From NCBI GenBank assembly GCA_020633435.1, contig JACKDP010000001.1:310001-374000 (forward strand): a stretch of DNA of 64,000 nt, given 5' to 3'. The notes beneath the pieces are model-generated. The model saw nothing but the letters and a program-made list of their open reading frames with translations. It was not told the DNA's origin and searched no databases. Position numbers and translations under genes: made by a program. Below, in pieces: positions 28,613 through 40,200 of this stretch; the stretch's first letter is position 1, and the number at the start of each line of letters is the position of its first letter. Source of the stretch: Myxococcales bacterium (lineage in GTDB: Bacteria; Myxococcota_A; Bradymonadia; UBA7976; UBA1532).

Positions 28613-31600
28613 TCAGGGGAGGCGCCGCGCGGTGAGCGCGGCGCCGGCGATGGGCTGGCCGCTGTCGTCGAGGGCTTCGAGCTGCAGCAGGTGCTCGCCG
28701 ACCTCGACGGCCACCACCACCCGCCACGCGCTGGGCCCCGTCCACACGACCTCGACCGGCTCGCCGTCCACCTCGATGGCCGCGACGTCCAGCCACGCCG
28801 TGCCCTCGATCGTCACCTCGCCGTCCACGGCCTCCACCCCGTCCGGCGTGAGCACCGCGAAGGCGACGGGCGGGATGGCGCGCTCGATGCTGTCCGGCGC
28901 GTCGCGCTCGACCCACGCGGCGCGGGCGCGCATGAAGGCGATGTGGCTGGCGAAGTCCTGGCTCGGCAGCCGCGCCGCGAACATGGCCTGCCACCGCGCG
29001 AGGGTGGCGTCGTCGTAGGCCACCGCCAGGATGCGCCGCAGGTGCCGGTAGAAGAGCCGGCGCCAGGCAGGCACGCCGAGCAGGCGGCCGAGGTCGCGGT
29101 TGGCGACGACGGCCTGGGTGGGCTCGCCCGGGTAGAAGTCGAGGTCGTGGGGGGCGTAGAGGACGCGGGCGTCGTCGGGGCGGACGTAGAACTGCACGTT
29201 GTGCTGGGCGCCGGCGCCGTAGTGGTCGACCGCGCCGCTGAGGGCGGCGACGGCGGCCGCTTCGAGCCACTGATCGACGTCGATGACGTCCGCGACCTGC
29301 GCGCGGAAGGCGTCGTCCGGCAGCCCGAAGACCCGCGCGAAGGCCATGATGCCGCTGTAGTCGTCGCGCTTGCGGTTGTTCTTGATCAGGAACGTGTGCC
29401 GCCAGCCCTCCGGGTCTTCGCCCAGGTCGCGCAGGCCAGAGCCGACGACGCGGTCGGGCTGCGGCCGCTTGCGGCCCGTCGGCGTGCCGTCGTCCGTCGT
29501 GATGGGGTAGTAGACGAGCTCGTACTCGAAGAGCATGCCGTCGCCGCCGGCCTCGAACTGGTTGTCGAGCAGCAGGTCGCCGAACCGGGCGAGCTGCAGC
29601 GAGGCGGGGCCGGTGTGCGCGGCGCGGGGCGCGACGAGCCAGGCCAGGTCGTTGTACTCGCCGAACGGGGTGCCAGCCCGCGTCGCGACGGCGTCCATCA
29701 GCAGCTCGCGCTGGCCAAACCTCACGCCCTCCGACCGGTCGACGGAGACCGTCTCATAGGCGCCCAGAAACGGGTGTTCTGGGCCGAACCGCAGCGAGAA
29801 GCCGAGCCGCGGCGTCGTCGGCCGCCCGCGCTGGCTGCCCTTCGCCCGCACCCCGATGTCGTGGAAGATCTCGGATTCGTTGAAGATCACCGTCACGCCC
29901 GTGGGATCGTTGCTCATCAGCTCCACGTCCGCGTGGAACCGGGCCTGATCCGCCGCCGTCATCAGCAGCCGCAGCTTCGGCAGGCCGCCCGGCGCCGGCG
30001 TCGCGGCGTCGAACATGATGAGCGCCCGGCTGTCGGGGCCACCGGCCGGGTAGACCGAGCGCACGCCCGCGCCGTCCTCCGCCTCGACGTAGACCTGCAC
30101 CAGCGTGCCCGCCGGCTGGCCCGGCACGGCGGCCGTGTACCGGCCATCCTCCAGCGCCATGGGCACGGCCGCGAAGTCGTCGCCGTCCACCGCCCACCAC
30201 AGCGTGACCGCCGCCACGCCGTCCGCGTCGCGCGCGACGACCGAGACCGTCGCCGGCGTCCCCGGCGCCGGCACCGCCGGCTGGTGCGTGAACCCGGCCA
30301 GCGTGGGGCCCAGCTCGGCGCGCGCCGAGTTCTCGGCCCCCGGCGTGCCGCCGCTGGCGGGCCGCGTGAGCCGCGTCGTGCGCGGCAGCCGGTTGAAGTA
30401 CAGCCGTCCGTTGAGCTGGTTCGAGCCCGAGAGCCACCGCGCCCGCAGCGAGACGCGGTACGTCGTGCCGTTCTCGACGCGGGCGCCCCCCGCCAGCGTG
30501 GTCTCCAGGTGGTTGTGCATGTGCTCCGTCGCGCCGCTCGCCCGCAGGTGGAGGACCGGGTTCTGCGGGTCGTCGGGATCGGGCACCACCGCGACGTGCC
30601 GATGCGTGCCGAGCGCCCGCCAGGTCGCCAGGGCCGCGTCGTCGAAGCCGCCGTCCTCGATGAGCTCCCGGGCCGCGCCGCCCGGATCGGCCACGACGCT
30701 CACGTCGTCGATCAGGATCTCGCCCGCCCCCAGCAGGCCCAGCACCAGCTCCTCCCACTGGCCATCGGGCCCCACCGCGCTCGCCCCCGCCACGCCCTCC
30801 CAGGCGACCTGCTCCCAGGCCCCCGCCTGCGCGCTCGCGGCCCACGCGCCCGGCACCGCGTTGTCGGCCCGCGGATCCCGCAGCTCCAGGCTGGCCCCCT
30901 CGCCGTCCGCCGCCGCCGGCCACCGGCCCCCGTCCACGTACCGCACCTCGTCGACGAGCTCGCCGCACGCGTCGTGGAGCGCCAGCCGCTCGCCGCTGTT
31001 GCCCAGCCCGCCGCTCAGGTCGCCCACCACCGCCACGCCCGGGTGGGCCTCGGCGAAGGCCGCCGCGTCCCGCGCCACCACCAGGTAGCCCCCGGCCGGC
31101 AGGACGGCCCCCGCCGGGAAGGTGAAGCGGACGCCGTCGACCAGCCGCCAGCCTTCCAGATCCACCTGAAATTCCGTGGGGTTGTGCAGCTCGAGCCACT
31201 CCGCGGCCTCCTCCGGGCCGGCCTCGGGGGGCGGGTGGTACATGATCTCGTTGATGACCACCGCGCCCGTGACCTCCGGCGCGGGCGCGACGACGGGCTC
31301 GGCGTCCAGGCGAGCGTCGAACGCGAGGTCGTCCTCGCCGTCGCCGGCCTGGCGGACGTCCACGGCGAGGACGTTGCGGCCCACCCGCAGCGCGCCCGCG
31401 GGCAGGACGCCCCCCACCTCGCGCAGGCCCGACTCGATGGCCGCGGCGTCGGGCGCGAGGGGCCCCGCCGGCAGGTTCACCCGGTAGACCTCCTGGCCGT
31501 TGAGCCAGACCACCGCCGCGTCATCCACCTGCAGCGCCAGGCGCAGCCGCGTCGTGGCCGGGTCGCCGTCGAAGTCGAACGTGATCCGCAGCCGCGTGGA

Positions 31601-33131
31601 GGCCGCCGCGGGCAGCTCGTCGCCAGCCGGCGGCGGGCGCACCGGCGTCCGCGACCGGAAGAGCGCGTAGGTCTCGCTCAGGTTCGTGGCCGAGGCCGGG
31701 TCGAAGGTGTCGAGCCAGATGAACTGCGCGCTGGCGTCCGGCGCGGGCTGGACGGCGTTGCCCCACGGCCCGGACCCCAGCGGCGACGCGGCCGCGGGCG
31801 CCTGCCACGTGCCGTCGGCGTCGGCCGCGGCGACGACGGCGGCGATGGCGTCGGGCGTCGGCGGCGCCCCCGGCGGGGGCCCCGGGTTCGCGTCGGCCGG
31901 CCCCAGCACCGCCTCGAAGGCGTCCGGCGAGGTCACCAGCGCCAGGCCCTCCGGACCCACCACATCGCCCACCATCATCTGCGGGCTGCCGGCGTCGCCG
32001 CGGGCCTCCCAGCCCGCCACGAAGAGGTGGTCGTCGGCCCCCAGCATGACGACGAAGTCCTCGGCCGACTGCCAGGCCCCCTCGGCGTCTCGCCCCAGCG
32101 GGCGCAGCCCCTGGCCGTCCGCGGGCCCGACCCACGCCGCGAAGTGGTTGTCCGCCGTCAGCCGCACCCGCGCCTCGACCGCGGCGGGCCGCCCCGCGAA
32201 GAAGGGCGCCTGCCCCTCGGCCCAGGCCCCGTCGTCCACCGCCGGATCCGCGAAGTCGGCCCCGTCCGGCGCGATCCGCCACCGGGCGCCGAAGGGCACC
32301 AGCGTCCGCGGCTCGTCCGGCGGCGGCTCCCCCACCCCGGGCGTCCCCCCGGGCCGGGCCACATGCCACGACTCGGCCAGCGACGCTGGCGCCGTCGGCC
32401 GCGTCTTCACCCAGCCGCCCACGCGCGCGGGCCAGACCGGATCGGGGCTCCAGTCCACCTCGTCCATCCGCCGCCCGCTGTTGCTCAGCAGCACGACCTC
32501 ACCCCGGTCGGCGTCGAGCGTGCCCGCCAGCGGGCCGATGGCGCCGGGCACCGCGGCGGGATCGCCCGCCACCACCAGGAAGCCGCCCGAGGGCAGCAAC
32601 GTCCCGTCTGGAAAGGAGAATCCGACGTCGCCGCTGAGGGACCAGCCCGAGAGATCCACGTCGAGCGCCAGGGGGTTGGCCAGCTCGATCCAGCTCCGCG
32701 CCTCGCCCTCGAAGGCCAGCTCGTTGATGACGACGACGCCGCCCGTCCGGGTCGTGCCCCGCGACCACGACGGCGCCGGCACGCAGACGGCCGCGTCGGG
32801 CAGCGCCGCGTCGAGCGGGGCGGCGTCGGGCAGCGCCGCGTCTGGGAGCGCCGCGTCCTCGGGGGCCGCGTCGAGGGCGGCGGCGTCCAGCAGGGCCGCG
32901 TCGGCCGGGGCGGCGTCCACCGGGGCCGCGTCCGCACCGCCGCGTCGACCACGACGGCGTCCCGCACCGCCGCGTCCCGCGCCGCCGCGTCCCGCACGCT
33001 CGCGTCGGCCCGCGCCGCGTCCTCGACGCGCCCCGCGTCGGCCCCGGCGTCCGCCGCCACCTCGCCGCCCCGGCGCCGTCGTCACAGGCCACCAGGGCCA
33101 CCGCCAGCAGCCACCCCCACCACCGCACCAT
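28613..33131 (-). CDS. CotH-like / lamin-tail-domain surface lipoprotein, two apparent frameshifts near the N-terminus
   Basis: ATG at 33131 gives MVRWWGWLLAVALVAC, a lipobox with Cys16. The frame then has to change twice: at about 33061-33075 (into GVAADAGADAGRVEDA) and at about 32928-32942 (into ADAAPVDAAPADAA). Each shift corresponds to one missing base. From about 32940 the frame is open to the stop at 28613. Parts in order: Asp-Ala-Ala-rich stalk; lamin-tail domain (VVVINELAFEGEARSWIEL); beta sandwich; second lamin-tail domain (VVINEIMYHPP); a carbohydrate-binding-like segment; an Ig-like segment; then a CotH domain from about 29990 (ELMSNDPTGVTVIFNES, GVRAKGSQRGRP, SVDRSEG). CotH proteins are atypical surface kinases or adhesins in spores and Mucorales; in bacteria they recur with lamin-tail domains on exported proteins. 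Confidence 0.85.
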
Positions 33132-33224
33132 GGCACCCCCCCGCTCTCCGCCGATCGTATCGGAAACTGCCGCATCGCAGAGAGTTGGGGCATGATGCCA
33201 CGACACCGCAGCGAAGGAGCCGTC

Positions 33225-33929
33225 ATGTCCGCCAAGCGCTACCTGGAGGCCGTCCGCGCCCAGTTCGGCTACCTGGGCACCTGGCTGCCCAACACCGCCA
33301 TCCGCCTGGGGGACGTGGGCTTCTACACCCCCGAGGGCTTCCGGGTGGAGACCAGCCTGCGCCGCCTCGGGGTGTCGGTGCGCTCGCGACCCGCCGGGGT
33401 GCCAGGCGACCTCAGCCACACCTCCGTGGCCTCCGTGAAGGCCACCGTCGGGCTGAAGGGGGTGCCCGCCCTGTCCCTCGGCTTCGGCCGCGCGGGCGGC
33501 TTCGTCTTCCAGGCGACGGGCTGCAAGGTCAAGCAGATCGACGACCTGGACACCGTGGGCATCGAGATGGTGAACCTCTGCCAGCAGAACATCTGGCAGC
33601 CCGGCTGGGTCCTCGTGGACACCATCGTCGAGGCCGACAAGACGACCATCCTCGTCAGCCAGAGCGATGACGCCACCGTCGATCTGTCCGGCCCGACCAC
33701 CATCTCGGCCCTGAACGAGGCGAGCCTGGCCGTGACGGCGCAGTCCGGCAGCCTGCTGCAGTTCCTCGGCCAGCCCGGCCTGACGCCGCTCTTCCGCGGC
33801 CGCCGCGTGAGCCGCGGCTTCCTCGGCCTCTTCAAGGACAAGGTGGAGGTCATGCGCGGCATCGACGACGTCCTGCCCCCCACCGAGTTCGAGGAGGTCG
33901 GGGCCCTGGACTTCGAGGACGACCGCTGA
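33225..33929 (+). CDS. Beta-rich 234-aa protein, first gene of the CHAT/MoxR/vWA operon; possible pore-like effector
   Basis: 234 residues, no signal peptide, no family recognised with certainty. MSAKRYLEAVRAQFGYLG is followed by alternating strands (VASVKATVGLKGVPALSLGF), then WVLVDTIVEADKTTILVSQS and a last strand pair with GLTPLFRGRRV. Size, the early LP-x-x-x-I-R-x-x-x-V segment and the amphipathic hairpins recall bacterial gasdermins, which are also released by neighbouring caspase-like or CHAT proteases. Against this, the N-terminal Cys that is palmitoylated in bacterial gasdermins is missing. Ribosome site GAAGGAG; the CHAT gene begins 4 bp after its stop. Treat the pore idea as inference. 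Confidence 0.75.
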   Translation: MSAKRYLEAVRAQFGYLGTWLPNTAIRLGDVGFYTPEGFRVETSLRRLGVSVRSRPAGVPGDLSHTSVASVKATVGLKGVPALSLGFGRAGGFVFQATGCKVKQIDDLDTVGIEMVNLCQQNIWQPGWVLVDTIVEADKTTILVSQSDDATVDLSGPTTISALNEASLAVTAQSGSLLQFLGQPGLTPLFRGRRVSRGFLGLFKDKVEVMRGIDDVLPPTEFEEVGALDFEDDR

Positions 33930-33933
33930 CCGG

Positions 33934-36273
33934 ATGGCCGACCCCGTCACCATCCTCTTCCTGGGGGCCAACCCCGACGGCTCGGCCCGCCTCCGCCTGG
34001 ACCGCGAGGTGCGCGAGATCCGCCGCGCCCTCGAGCAGACGGCCCTGCGCGAGCGCTTCCGCCTGGAGACGCTCTGGGCCAGCTCCTTCGAGGATCTGCT
34101 GGACGGGCTGCTGCGCCACGCCCCGGCCGTCGTGCACTTCAGCGGCCATGGCCGCCCCGACGCCCTGCTCTTCGAGGGCGCGGACGGCAAGGCCAGCGCC
34201 GTGTCGGTGGAGGCCCTCGCCCGCCTCTTCGGCGCCCTGACCGGGCAGGTCCGCCTCGTCGTCTTCAACGCCTGCGACAGCCTGCGGGCCGCCGCCGCCG
34301 TCGCCCCCTTCGTGGAGTGCGCCGTCGGCACCACCGAGCCCGTCGGTGACCGGGGCGCCGCCGCCTTCGCGGCCGCCTTCTACCGCGGGATCGGCTACGG
34401 CCGCACCGTCGCCGAGGCGGCGGAGCTGGGCCGCAGCGCCATCCTCGCCGCCGGCCTCGCCGGGGCCGACGACCTCGTCCTCACGCCCCGCACCGGCGTC
34501 GATCCCGGTCGCCTCGTCCTCGTCGCCTCCGACCGCGGCCGCCCCATCGATCCCAAGGTCCTCGACGCCACGCCCATCGAGCTGACCGTCCACCTCACGC
34601 GCGAGCTGGATCGCGTCCGCGTCCGCTACGTCCACGACGGCCGCCCCCTCCCCGGCCACGAGCCCGGCGGCGGGGGCCTGCTCACCGCGGCCCCGCCCCC
34701 CGCGCCGGGGAGCGCCGTCTCCGGCAACACCATGTTCTCCTTGCTCTTTCCCGACGCCCTGGCGCGGGTGGAGCTGATGCGGGCGCTCACGGGCGCGGCC
34801 ACCCAGCCCTCGCCGGACCGCTACCGCTGGCGCATCCGCATCCGCACCGACGATCCGGCCTTCCTGCGCTGGCCCTGGGCCCGCACCGCCTGGGAGGGCC
34901 AGCCCCTCGCCGCCGGCGCGCGCCCCTGGACGTTCGAGGTCTCGGCCGAGGACGCCCCGCGCCTCGTCGCCAGCCTGCCCGCCGGCGGGCGCGTCGTGGC
35001 CTACGCCCCCATCGAGCGCGCCGACGAGGTGGCCCGCCTGCAGGCCGCCCTCGCCGCCGGCGCCGGCGCCTACGCCCGCGATGGCTTCCAGGTCGTGCGC
35101 ACCGTCGACGAGCTGCGCGACGCCTGGCGCGGCCGGCCGGCCGCCGTCCTCGTGCTGGGCGCCGATCCGGGCGTGGGCCCCATGGCCGCCGTCTTCTGCC
35201 CCACCCTGCTCTACCTGGCCGGCTTCGACGGCGCCGACCTGGCCATCCGCGCCCCCCTCGCCGTGGTCGACGCCCGCCCCGAGCCCGGCGCCTGGGTCGC
35301 CGCGGCGGTCTCGTTCTGGCAGCAGGTCGTCCTCGCGGGGGGCGATCCCGTCGCCACCGCCAACACCGCCGGCGGCGGGGCGCTGCAGGTCCACACCCGC
35401 TTCAGCCGGTGGCAGGCCAGCGAGGGGCGCGACATGCCCGGCTGGCCCCACCCGCGCCGCCGCCTCGACCGCGAGGTGCAGCGCGCCCGCGCCTACGAGC
35501 AGGTCCAGAAGCTCGTAGAGAACCGCGCCCGCCGCACCGTGGCCGTCGTGGCCACCGGCGAGCCGGGGCACGAGGTCCTGGCGCTGAGCGAGCTGCTGGA
35601 GGACCACTTCAAGCGCCGCGGCCGCGGCCAGTTCCGCATCCAGCGCCTGCGCGTGGCCTTCCCTGCCGATCGCGAGCACCTGGGCGACGGGCTCGTCCTG
35701 CTGCTGCACGACGCCCTGCGCCACGATCCCGCCGGCCGCCTGGGGGACAGCCTCGACGCCGCCGGCCCTCGCCGCCTGGGCGACACCGCCCGCGTCCTCT
35801 GGCTGGACTGGGGGGCCTTCGGCGGGAGCCCGGGGCTGGAGCCGCCCCTGCGCCTGCAGGACCTCCGCGCCTGGCTGGCCCTCTGCGAGGAGGTCATCGC
35901 CGAGCAGTGCCCGCCCGGCCTCTCGGTCTACTGCACCCTCGCCGCCGAGACGGGCCGCCACGACCTCGTGGAGCAGACCGTCGCCGACCACGGCCAGGAG
36001 TTCCGCGAGCGGTTCGCCGCCTACGTGCTGCCGCCCCTGACCCATGTGACCCTGGCCGAGCTGCAGGACTACTTCAGCGACCCGGACAACACCGGCATCG
36101 ACCGGGGCCTCGCCGGCCGCGCCGCCAGCGTGCTCTACCGCGTCACGACGGGGGACTACGCCACCCTGCTGCGCGACATCGAGCGCGGCGAGCGCCTGGG
36201 CTGGAAGCCCCTGCTCGACGACCTGGACCGGGGCACCCGCCCCCCGGCCGCGGGGGACGACGAGCTGCTATGA
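33934..36273 (+). CDS. CHAT-domain protease fused to an inactive-STAND-like module
   Basis: 779 residues. Residues about 5-200 are a caspase-like CHAT domain: His72 in VVHFSGHG and Cys114 in VVFNACDS form the catalytic dyad, both intact. A beta-rich stretch (about 205-290) and a second alpha/beta unit (about 330-500) follow. Residues about 530-770 match the pattern of iSTAND modules: a P-loop-like GEPGHEVLALSELL lacking GK[ST], followed by an LWLDW-type strand and a helical tail. In bacterial conflict systems such modules sense or couple to effectors, while CHAT cuts a target protein (for example a gasdermin or Csx30). Likely substrate: the protein encoded 4 bp upstream or the large membrane protein downstream. 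Confidence 0.9.
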   Translation: MADPVTILFLGANPDGSARLRLDREVREIRRALEQTALRERFRLETLWASSFEDLLDGLLRHAPAVVHFSGHGRPDALLFEGADGKASAVSVEALARLFGALTGQVRLVVFNACDSLRAAAAVAPFVECAVGTTEPVGDRGAAAFAAAFYRGIGYGRTVAEAAELGRSAILAAGLAGADDLVLTPRTGVDPGRLVLVASDRGRPIDPKVLDATPIELTVHLTRELDRVRVRYVHDGRPLPGHEPGGGGLLTAAPPPAPGSAVSGNTMFSLLFPDALARVELMRALTGAATQPSPDRYRWRIRIRTDDPAFLRWPWARTAWEGQPLAAGARPWTFEVSAEDAPRLVASLPAGGRVVAYAPIERADEVARLQAALAAGAGAYARDGFQVVRTVDELRDAWRGRPAAVLVLGADPGVGPMAAVFCPTLLYLAGFDGADLAIRAPLAVVDARPEPGAWVAAAVSFWQQVVLAGGDPVATANTAGGGALQVHTRFSRWQASEGRDMPGWPHPRRRLDREVQRARAYEQVQKLVENRARRTVAVVATGEPGHEVLALSELLEDHFKRRGRGQFRIQRLRVAFPADREHLGDGLVLLLHDALRHDPAGRLGDSLDAAGPRRLGDTARVLWLDWGAFGGSPGLEPPLRLQDLRAWLALCEEVIAEQCPPGLSVYCTLAAETGRHDLVEQTVADHGQEFRERFAAYVLPPLTHVTLAELQDYFSDPDNTGIDRGLAGRAASVLYRVTTGDYATLLRDIERGERLGWKPLLDDLDRGTRPPAAGDDELL

Positions 36274-36325
36274 TCTCGAAAACACTCAAGAACCACCGCG
36301 CCTGTCGCCCCGCCCGGAGGTCGCC

Positions 36326-37228
36326 ATGACGTTCTTCCTCGATCCGAAACGTGACCAGGCCGCCCCCGAGGTCCTGCGGGATCGGCCGCTGCCGCCCCCC
36401 GTCGGCGATCACCGCGCGGCCGCCAGCCGCTACGCCGCGAGCCCCGAGCTGGTGGACGCCATCAACGTGGCCCTGGCCCTGGGGGTGCCGCTCCTCATCA
36501 CCGGCGAGCCGGGCACGGGCAAGACGCAGGTGGCGTGGTACGTGGCGTGGTACTTCGGCCTGGACCTGCACAAGCAGCTCTTCAAGTACGTGGTGCGCAG
36601 CACCTCCCAGGCCCGGGAGCTCATGTACGGCTTCGACGACGTGGCCTACTTCCGCGACAAGGACGCCCGGCCCCGGGCCACCTTCGTGGAGAAGGGCCCC
36701 CTCTGGGAGGCCTGGGAGGCGGGGCCGGCGGCCGTGGTGCTCATCGACGAGGTGGACAAGGCGCCCCGGGACTTCCCCAATGATCTCCTGGATGTGCTGG
36801 ACCAGCAGGAGTTCCGGGTGCCCGAGATGGGCCCCGACTTCGTGCTGCGCCGCCCCGAGGGCACGCCCGCCCCCCTCATGATCATCACCAGCAACAGCGA
36901 GCGGCGGCTGCCCGGGCCCTTCCTCCGGCGCTGCGTCTTCCACCACATCGAGCTGACGGAGGAGCTCGTCCGGCAGGCGGTGGAGCGGCAGACCTTCAAG
37001 CAGCTCGACGCGGCCGCGCTCGACGCCGCCCAGCGACGCTTCTTCGAGCTGCGCGGGGTGCGGGAGCTGCGCAAGAAGCCGACGACGTCGGAGCTGCTGA
37101 CCTGGCTGGCCATCCTCGATCTGCGCGGCGGCATCGACGCCGAGGCCCTGCGGCGCATGCCCCTCGGGTCCCTGCCGGCCCTGGGCACGCTGATCAAGGA
37201 CCGCGACGACCTCGACCGGCTGCGGTGA
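36326..37228 (+). CDS. MoxR-family AAA+ ATPase
   Basis: 300 residues. Walker A GEPGTGKT at residues 60-67, Walker B LIDE at 139-142 (VVLIDEVDKAPRDF), sensor 1 at TSNSERRLPG and an arginine finger region LRRCVFHH. It has the MoxR/RavA trademark of inserting helices after Walker A (YVAWYFGLDLHKQLFKYVV). MoxR ATPases pair with vWA-domain proteins to remodel clients; here the partner is the adjacent 1330-aa gene. Ribosome site CCGGAGG, 52 bp after the CHAT gene. Confidence 0.93.
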   Translation: MTFFLDPKRDQAAPEVLRDRPLPPPVGDHRAAASRYAASPELVDAINVALALGVPLLITGEPGTGKTQVAWYVAWYFGLDLHKQLFKYVVRSTSQARELMYGFDDVAYFRDKDARPRATFVEKGPLWEAWEAGPAAVVLIDEVDKAPRDFPNDLLDVLDQQEFRVPEMGPDFVLRRPEGTPAPLMIITSNSERRLPGPFLRRCVFHHIELTEELVRQAVERQTFKQLDAAALDAAQRRFFELRGVRELRKKPTTSELLTWLAILDLRGGIDAEALRRMPLGSLPALGTLIKDRDDLDRLR

Positions 37229-37238
37229 TGACGCCTTG

Positions 37239-40200
37239 GTGACCGTCCGCCCGGAAGATCTGGCGACGCTGTGTCGCCTGCTGCGCGCGAGCGGGGTGCC
37301 CGTGACGGCCACCCACGAGCTGCGCCTGCAGACCGTCTTCCGCACGCTCGGCGCCATGCCGGCGGCGCGCATCCCGCGCATCGTCGGCCCCGTGGTGCTC
37401 CAGAGCCGCGAGCAGGTCGAGGCCCTGGACGAGGTGCTCGCGCGGTGGATCCCGACGCTCGTGCCCCGCGAGGCGCGGCCCGCCGTCCCGACGGCGCCGG
37501 CCTCCACCACCGGCCAGCACCAGCGCCAGGTGGAGGCCCACCCCCTGCCCACGACGGCAGCGGGGCGGGGCCGGCTGGCCATCGGCGCGGCGCTGCTCGT
37601 CGCGGCGGCCCTGCTGGCCGTCCTGGTCGTCGTCCCCTTCGACGGGGGCGTCGCGCCCGACGCCGGGCCCCGCGACGCGGCCCCCGAGGCCGCGCCGGAC
37701 GCCGCGCCGCCGACGGCCGGCGCCGAGCGGACGCCGACCTACCGGCCCACGGGCACCTTCGCCGTGCCCGACTTCCAGGTGGAGCCCCCCTCCCGCGCCG
37801 ACCGCTGGCCCTGGCTGCTGCTCGTCCTGGCGGGCGTGGCCGCGGGCCTCGCCTGGCGACGGCGCAGCCGCAAGCGGGGCCTCCCGGCCGAGCTGCCCGC
37901 GCCCGCCGGCCCGGGCGCCGTGGCGCCGCCCCCGCGCCTGGCCCCCGCCGAGGACCTGACGCGCCTCACCGACGCCAGCGATCGCAGCGCCCTCGTCTGG
38001 GGCGTCGACCACTTCCTCGCCGAGTCGCCCCGCCAGCGCATCGACCTGGGGGAGAGCGTCCGGGCCACCGCCCGCGCCGGCAGCCGGCCCGTCGTCGTCT
38101 TCGCGCAGGAGCGGCAGGCCCGCGCCATCTGGCTGTGGATCGACGCCGACGCCGAGACGGACGCCTGCGAGCAGCTCGCCACCGAGCTGGCGGGCACGCT
38201 CCGGGCCAGCGGGCTGGCCGTGCACCTGGCCTGGTTCGCCGGCGTGCCCGACCGCCTCTACCTGCCGGGCAACGATGGCCTGGCGCCCGACGACCTCGAC
38301 ACGCCGCCCCAGGAGGCCGTCGTCGCCCTGCTGACCGACGGCCACGCCCTCACCCGCATCGACGGGGGGGTGGCCGCCGTGGCCCTCTCCGGGCTGCGCG
38401 CCTGGCCACGCCTGGCGGTGGTCGACTTCGCCCGCGGCGCGACGGATCTGCCTTTGCGTCTGCGGCGTTACGGCCTCGAGGTCATCGAGCCCGAGGCCCT
38501 GGCCCGGTGGCTCGGGGGCGAGGCGCCGCCCGGGGCCGCGGGGGAGGTGGACCTGGCGCCCTGGCTGGCGGCCCTCGCCCTCTCGCCGACGCCCGTGGAT
38601 CCGGCCGACGCCCTGGCCCTCGCGAGCCAGCTTGGGCTGCCCCACCCGGCGCGCTACCTGCCCATCATCGAGGCCGACGCCCGGCATGTGGGCGCGCGCC
38701 TGAGCTGGCCCTGGCCCACCCGCGCCGCCCGCCTGGCCTGGCTCGCCCGCCAGGAGGACCTCTTCGCGCTGGCCCAGGCGTTCTGGCGGCTGCGCCACCT
38801 GCCCGGCGCGGCCGACACCGCCGTGGATCGCGCCCGCGCCGTCGAGCAGGCGTGGCTCGATCTCTTCACCGACCCCGACGCCGCGGCCCCGCTGCTCTAC
38901 GCCGAGCCCAGCCGCCGCGCCTGGATCGAAGAGGCCCTGGCCGGCCTCGACGTGGCCGACGCGCCCCCCCGACCGGGCGCGCTGCGCCTCGGCTGGACCT
39001 GGGCCGACGTCCAGCCCATGACCCGCACCCTGCTGCTGGCCCGCGGCTTCGGGGGCGAGGTCGTCGAGCCGCCGCCGCCCCGGCGGGCGCGCGTCGCGCT
39101 GCTGGCGTGCGCGGCGGTGGCCCTGAGCGGCGTCATCGGCTTCGCCCGGCCGCTCCAGAGCGGCGCGCCGACCATCCTCGAGGAGGGCGCCCGGCCCGTC
39201 TGGGCTGACGACCCCGTGGTCGAGGCCCGGGACGACGGCACCTACCGCGTCGAGTTCGCGCTCCGGCAGCACCGGCAGCCGTCCATCGACGTCCCCCCCG
39301 GATCCGTGCTCCGCGTCGACTGGACGAGCGACCGCGCGCGCTGCCGGGAAGAGGACGGCGAGCTCGAGCGCTGGTACTGCGCCGACGCCGATCCCGTCGA
39401 CGCCAGCGCGGAGCGCGGCGAGCGCCACGTCATCCTGCCCGTCGCCGCCGACGACGCCGACGCGGCCACCCTGGCGCAGGCGCTCCTGCAGACCGGCAAC
39501 GCGGACGAGGTCATCTTCGCGCCCACCCGGCCCCAGAGCGGCTACCACGGCGGCACCCCCGAGTACGAGCTGGCCCTGCTCCAGCGGAGCTACTGGCTCA
39601 TCGACCCCGCCGCCTACCCCGACGACCCGGTGCGCTTCGCCGTCGAGGTGCGGGGGCAGACCTACGCCACCCTGGCCGGCCGCCTCGGGGGCGAGTGGCG
39701 GCCCGCCGCCGACGTCTGGTCGGGCGTCTACGGCCGCAACGTGGCGAAACAAAAGCTGAAAGGCAGCGACACGCCACGCCTGCGCTACGTGGGCGCCACG
39801 GTCGAGCCCGACGGCGGCCTGGTCGTCCGCCTGGCCGGGGGCCAGGGCGCGCCCGCCGTCGTCGCCCAGGGGGTCGAGCGGGCCCGCGCCTACGTCGTGC
39901 TGGCCGGCGTCCGCATCGCCCGCGACGAGCCGGGCTGGCCCTTCGTGCTGCCCGAGGGCCAGGGCTTCGACAGCGTGGACGCCACCGACGATCCCCGCGG
40001 CGGGCGCCTGGAGGTCGGGCTGACCGAGGCGCCGGCTGGTCCCTACGGCGCCGTCACCGTCCTGCGGGCCTTGCGGGGGGACCGCTCCGCCCCGGCGGAC
40101 GGCGACCTGGTCGTGCGCTTCCCGCCCCCGCGCGTGCCGCGGCCCTACGAGGTCGGCGTGGTGAGGGGGGACTGCCCCGCGGGCAAGCGGCTGGTGACGG

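Noticed and set aside
28583..33670. Open frame of about 1700 codons on the + strand over the CotH gene
   Set aside because: Antisense of a G+C-rich gene; the product is Arg/Gly/Val/His-rich low complexity with no domain, while the minus strand has clear lamin-tail and CotH motifs.
33225..33929. Naming the lead gene a gasdermin
   Set aside because: The N-terminal Cys is missing and no motif is specific; kept as hypothesis only.
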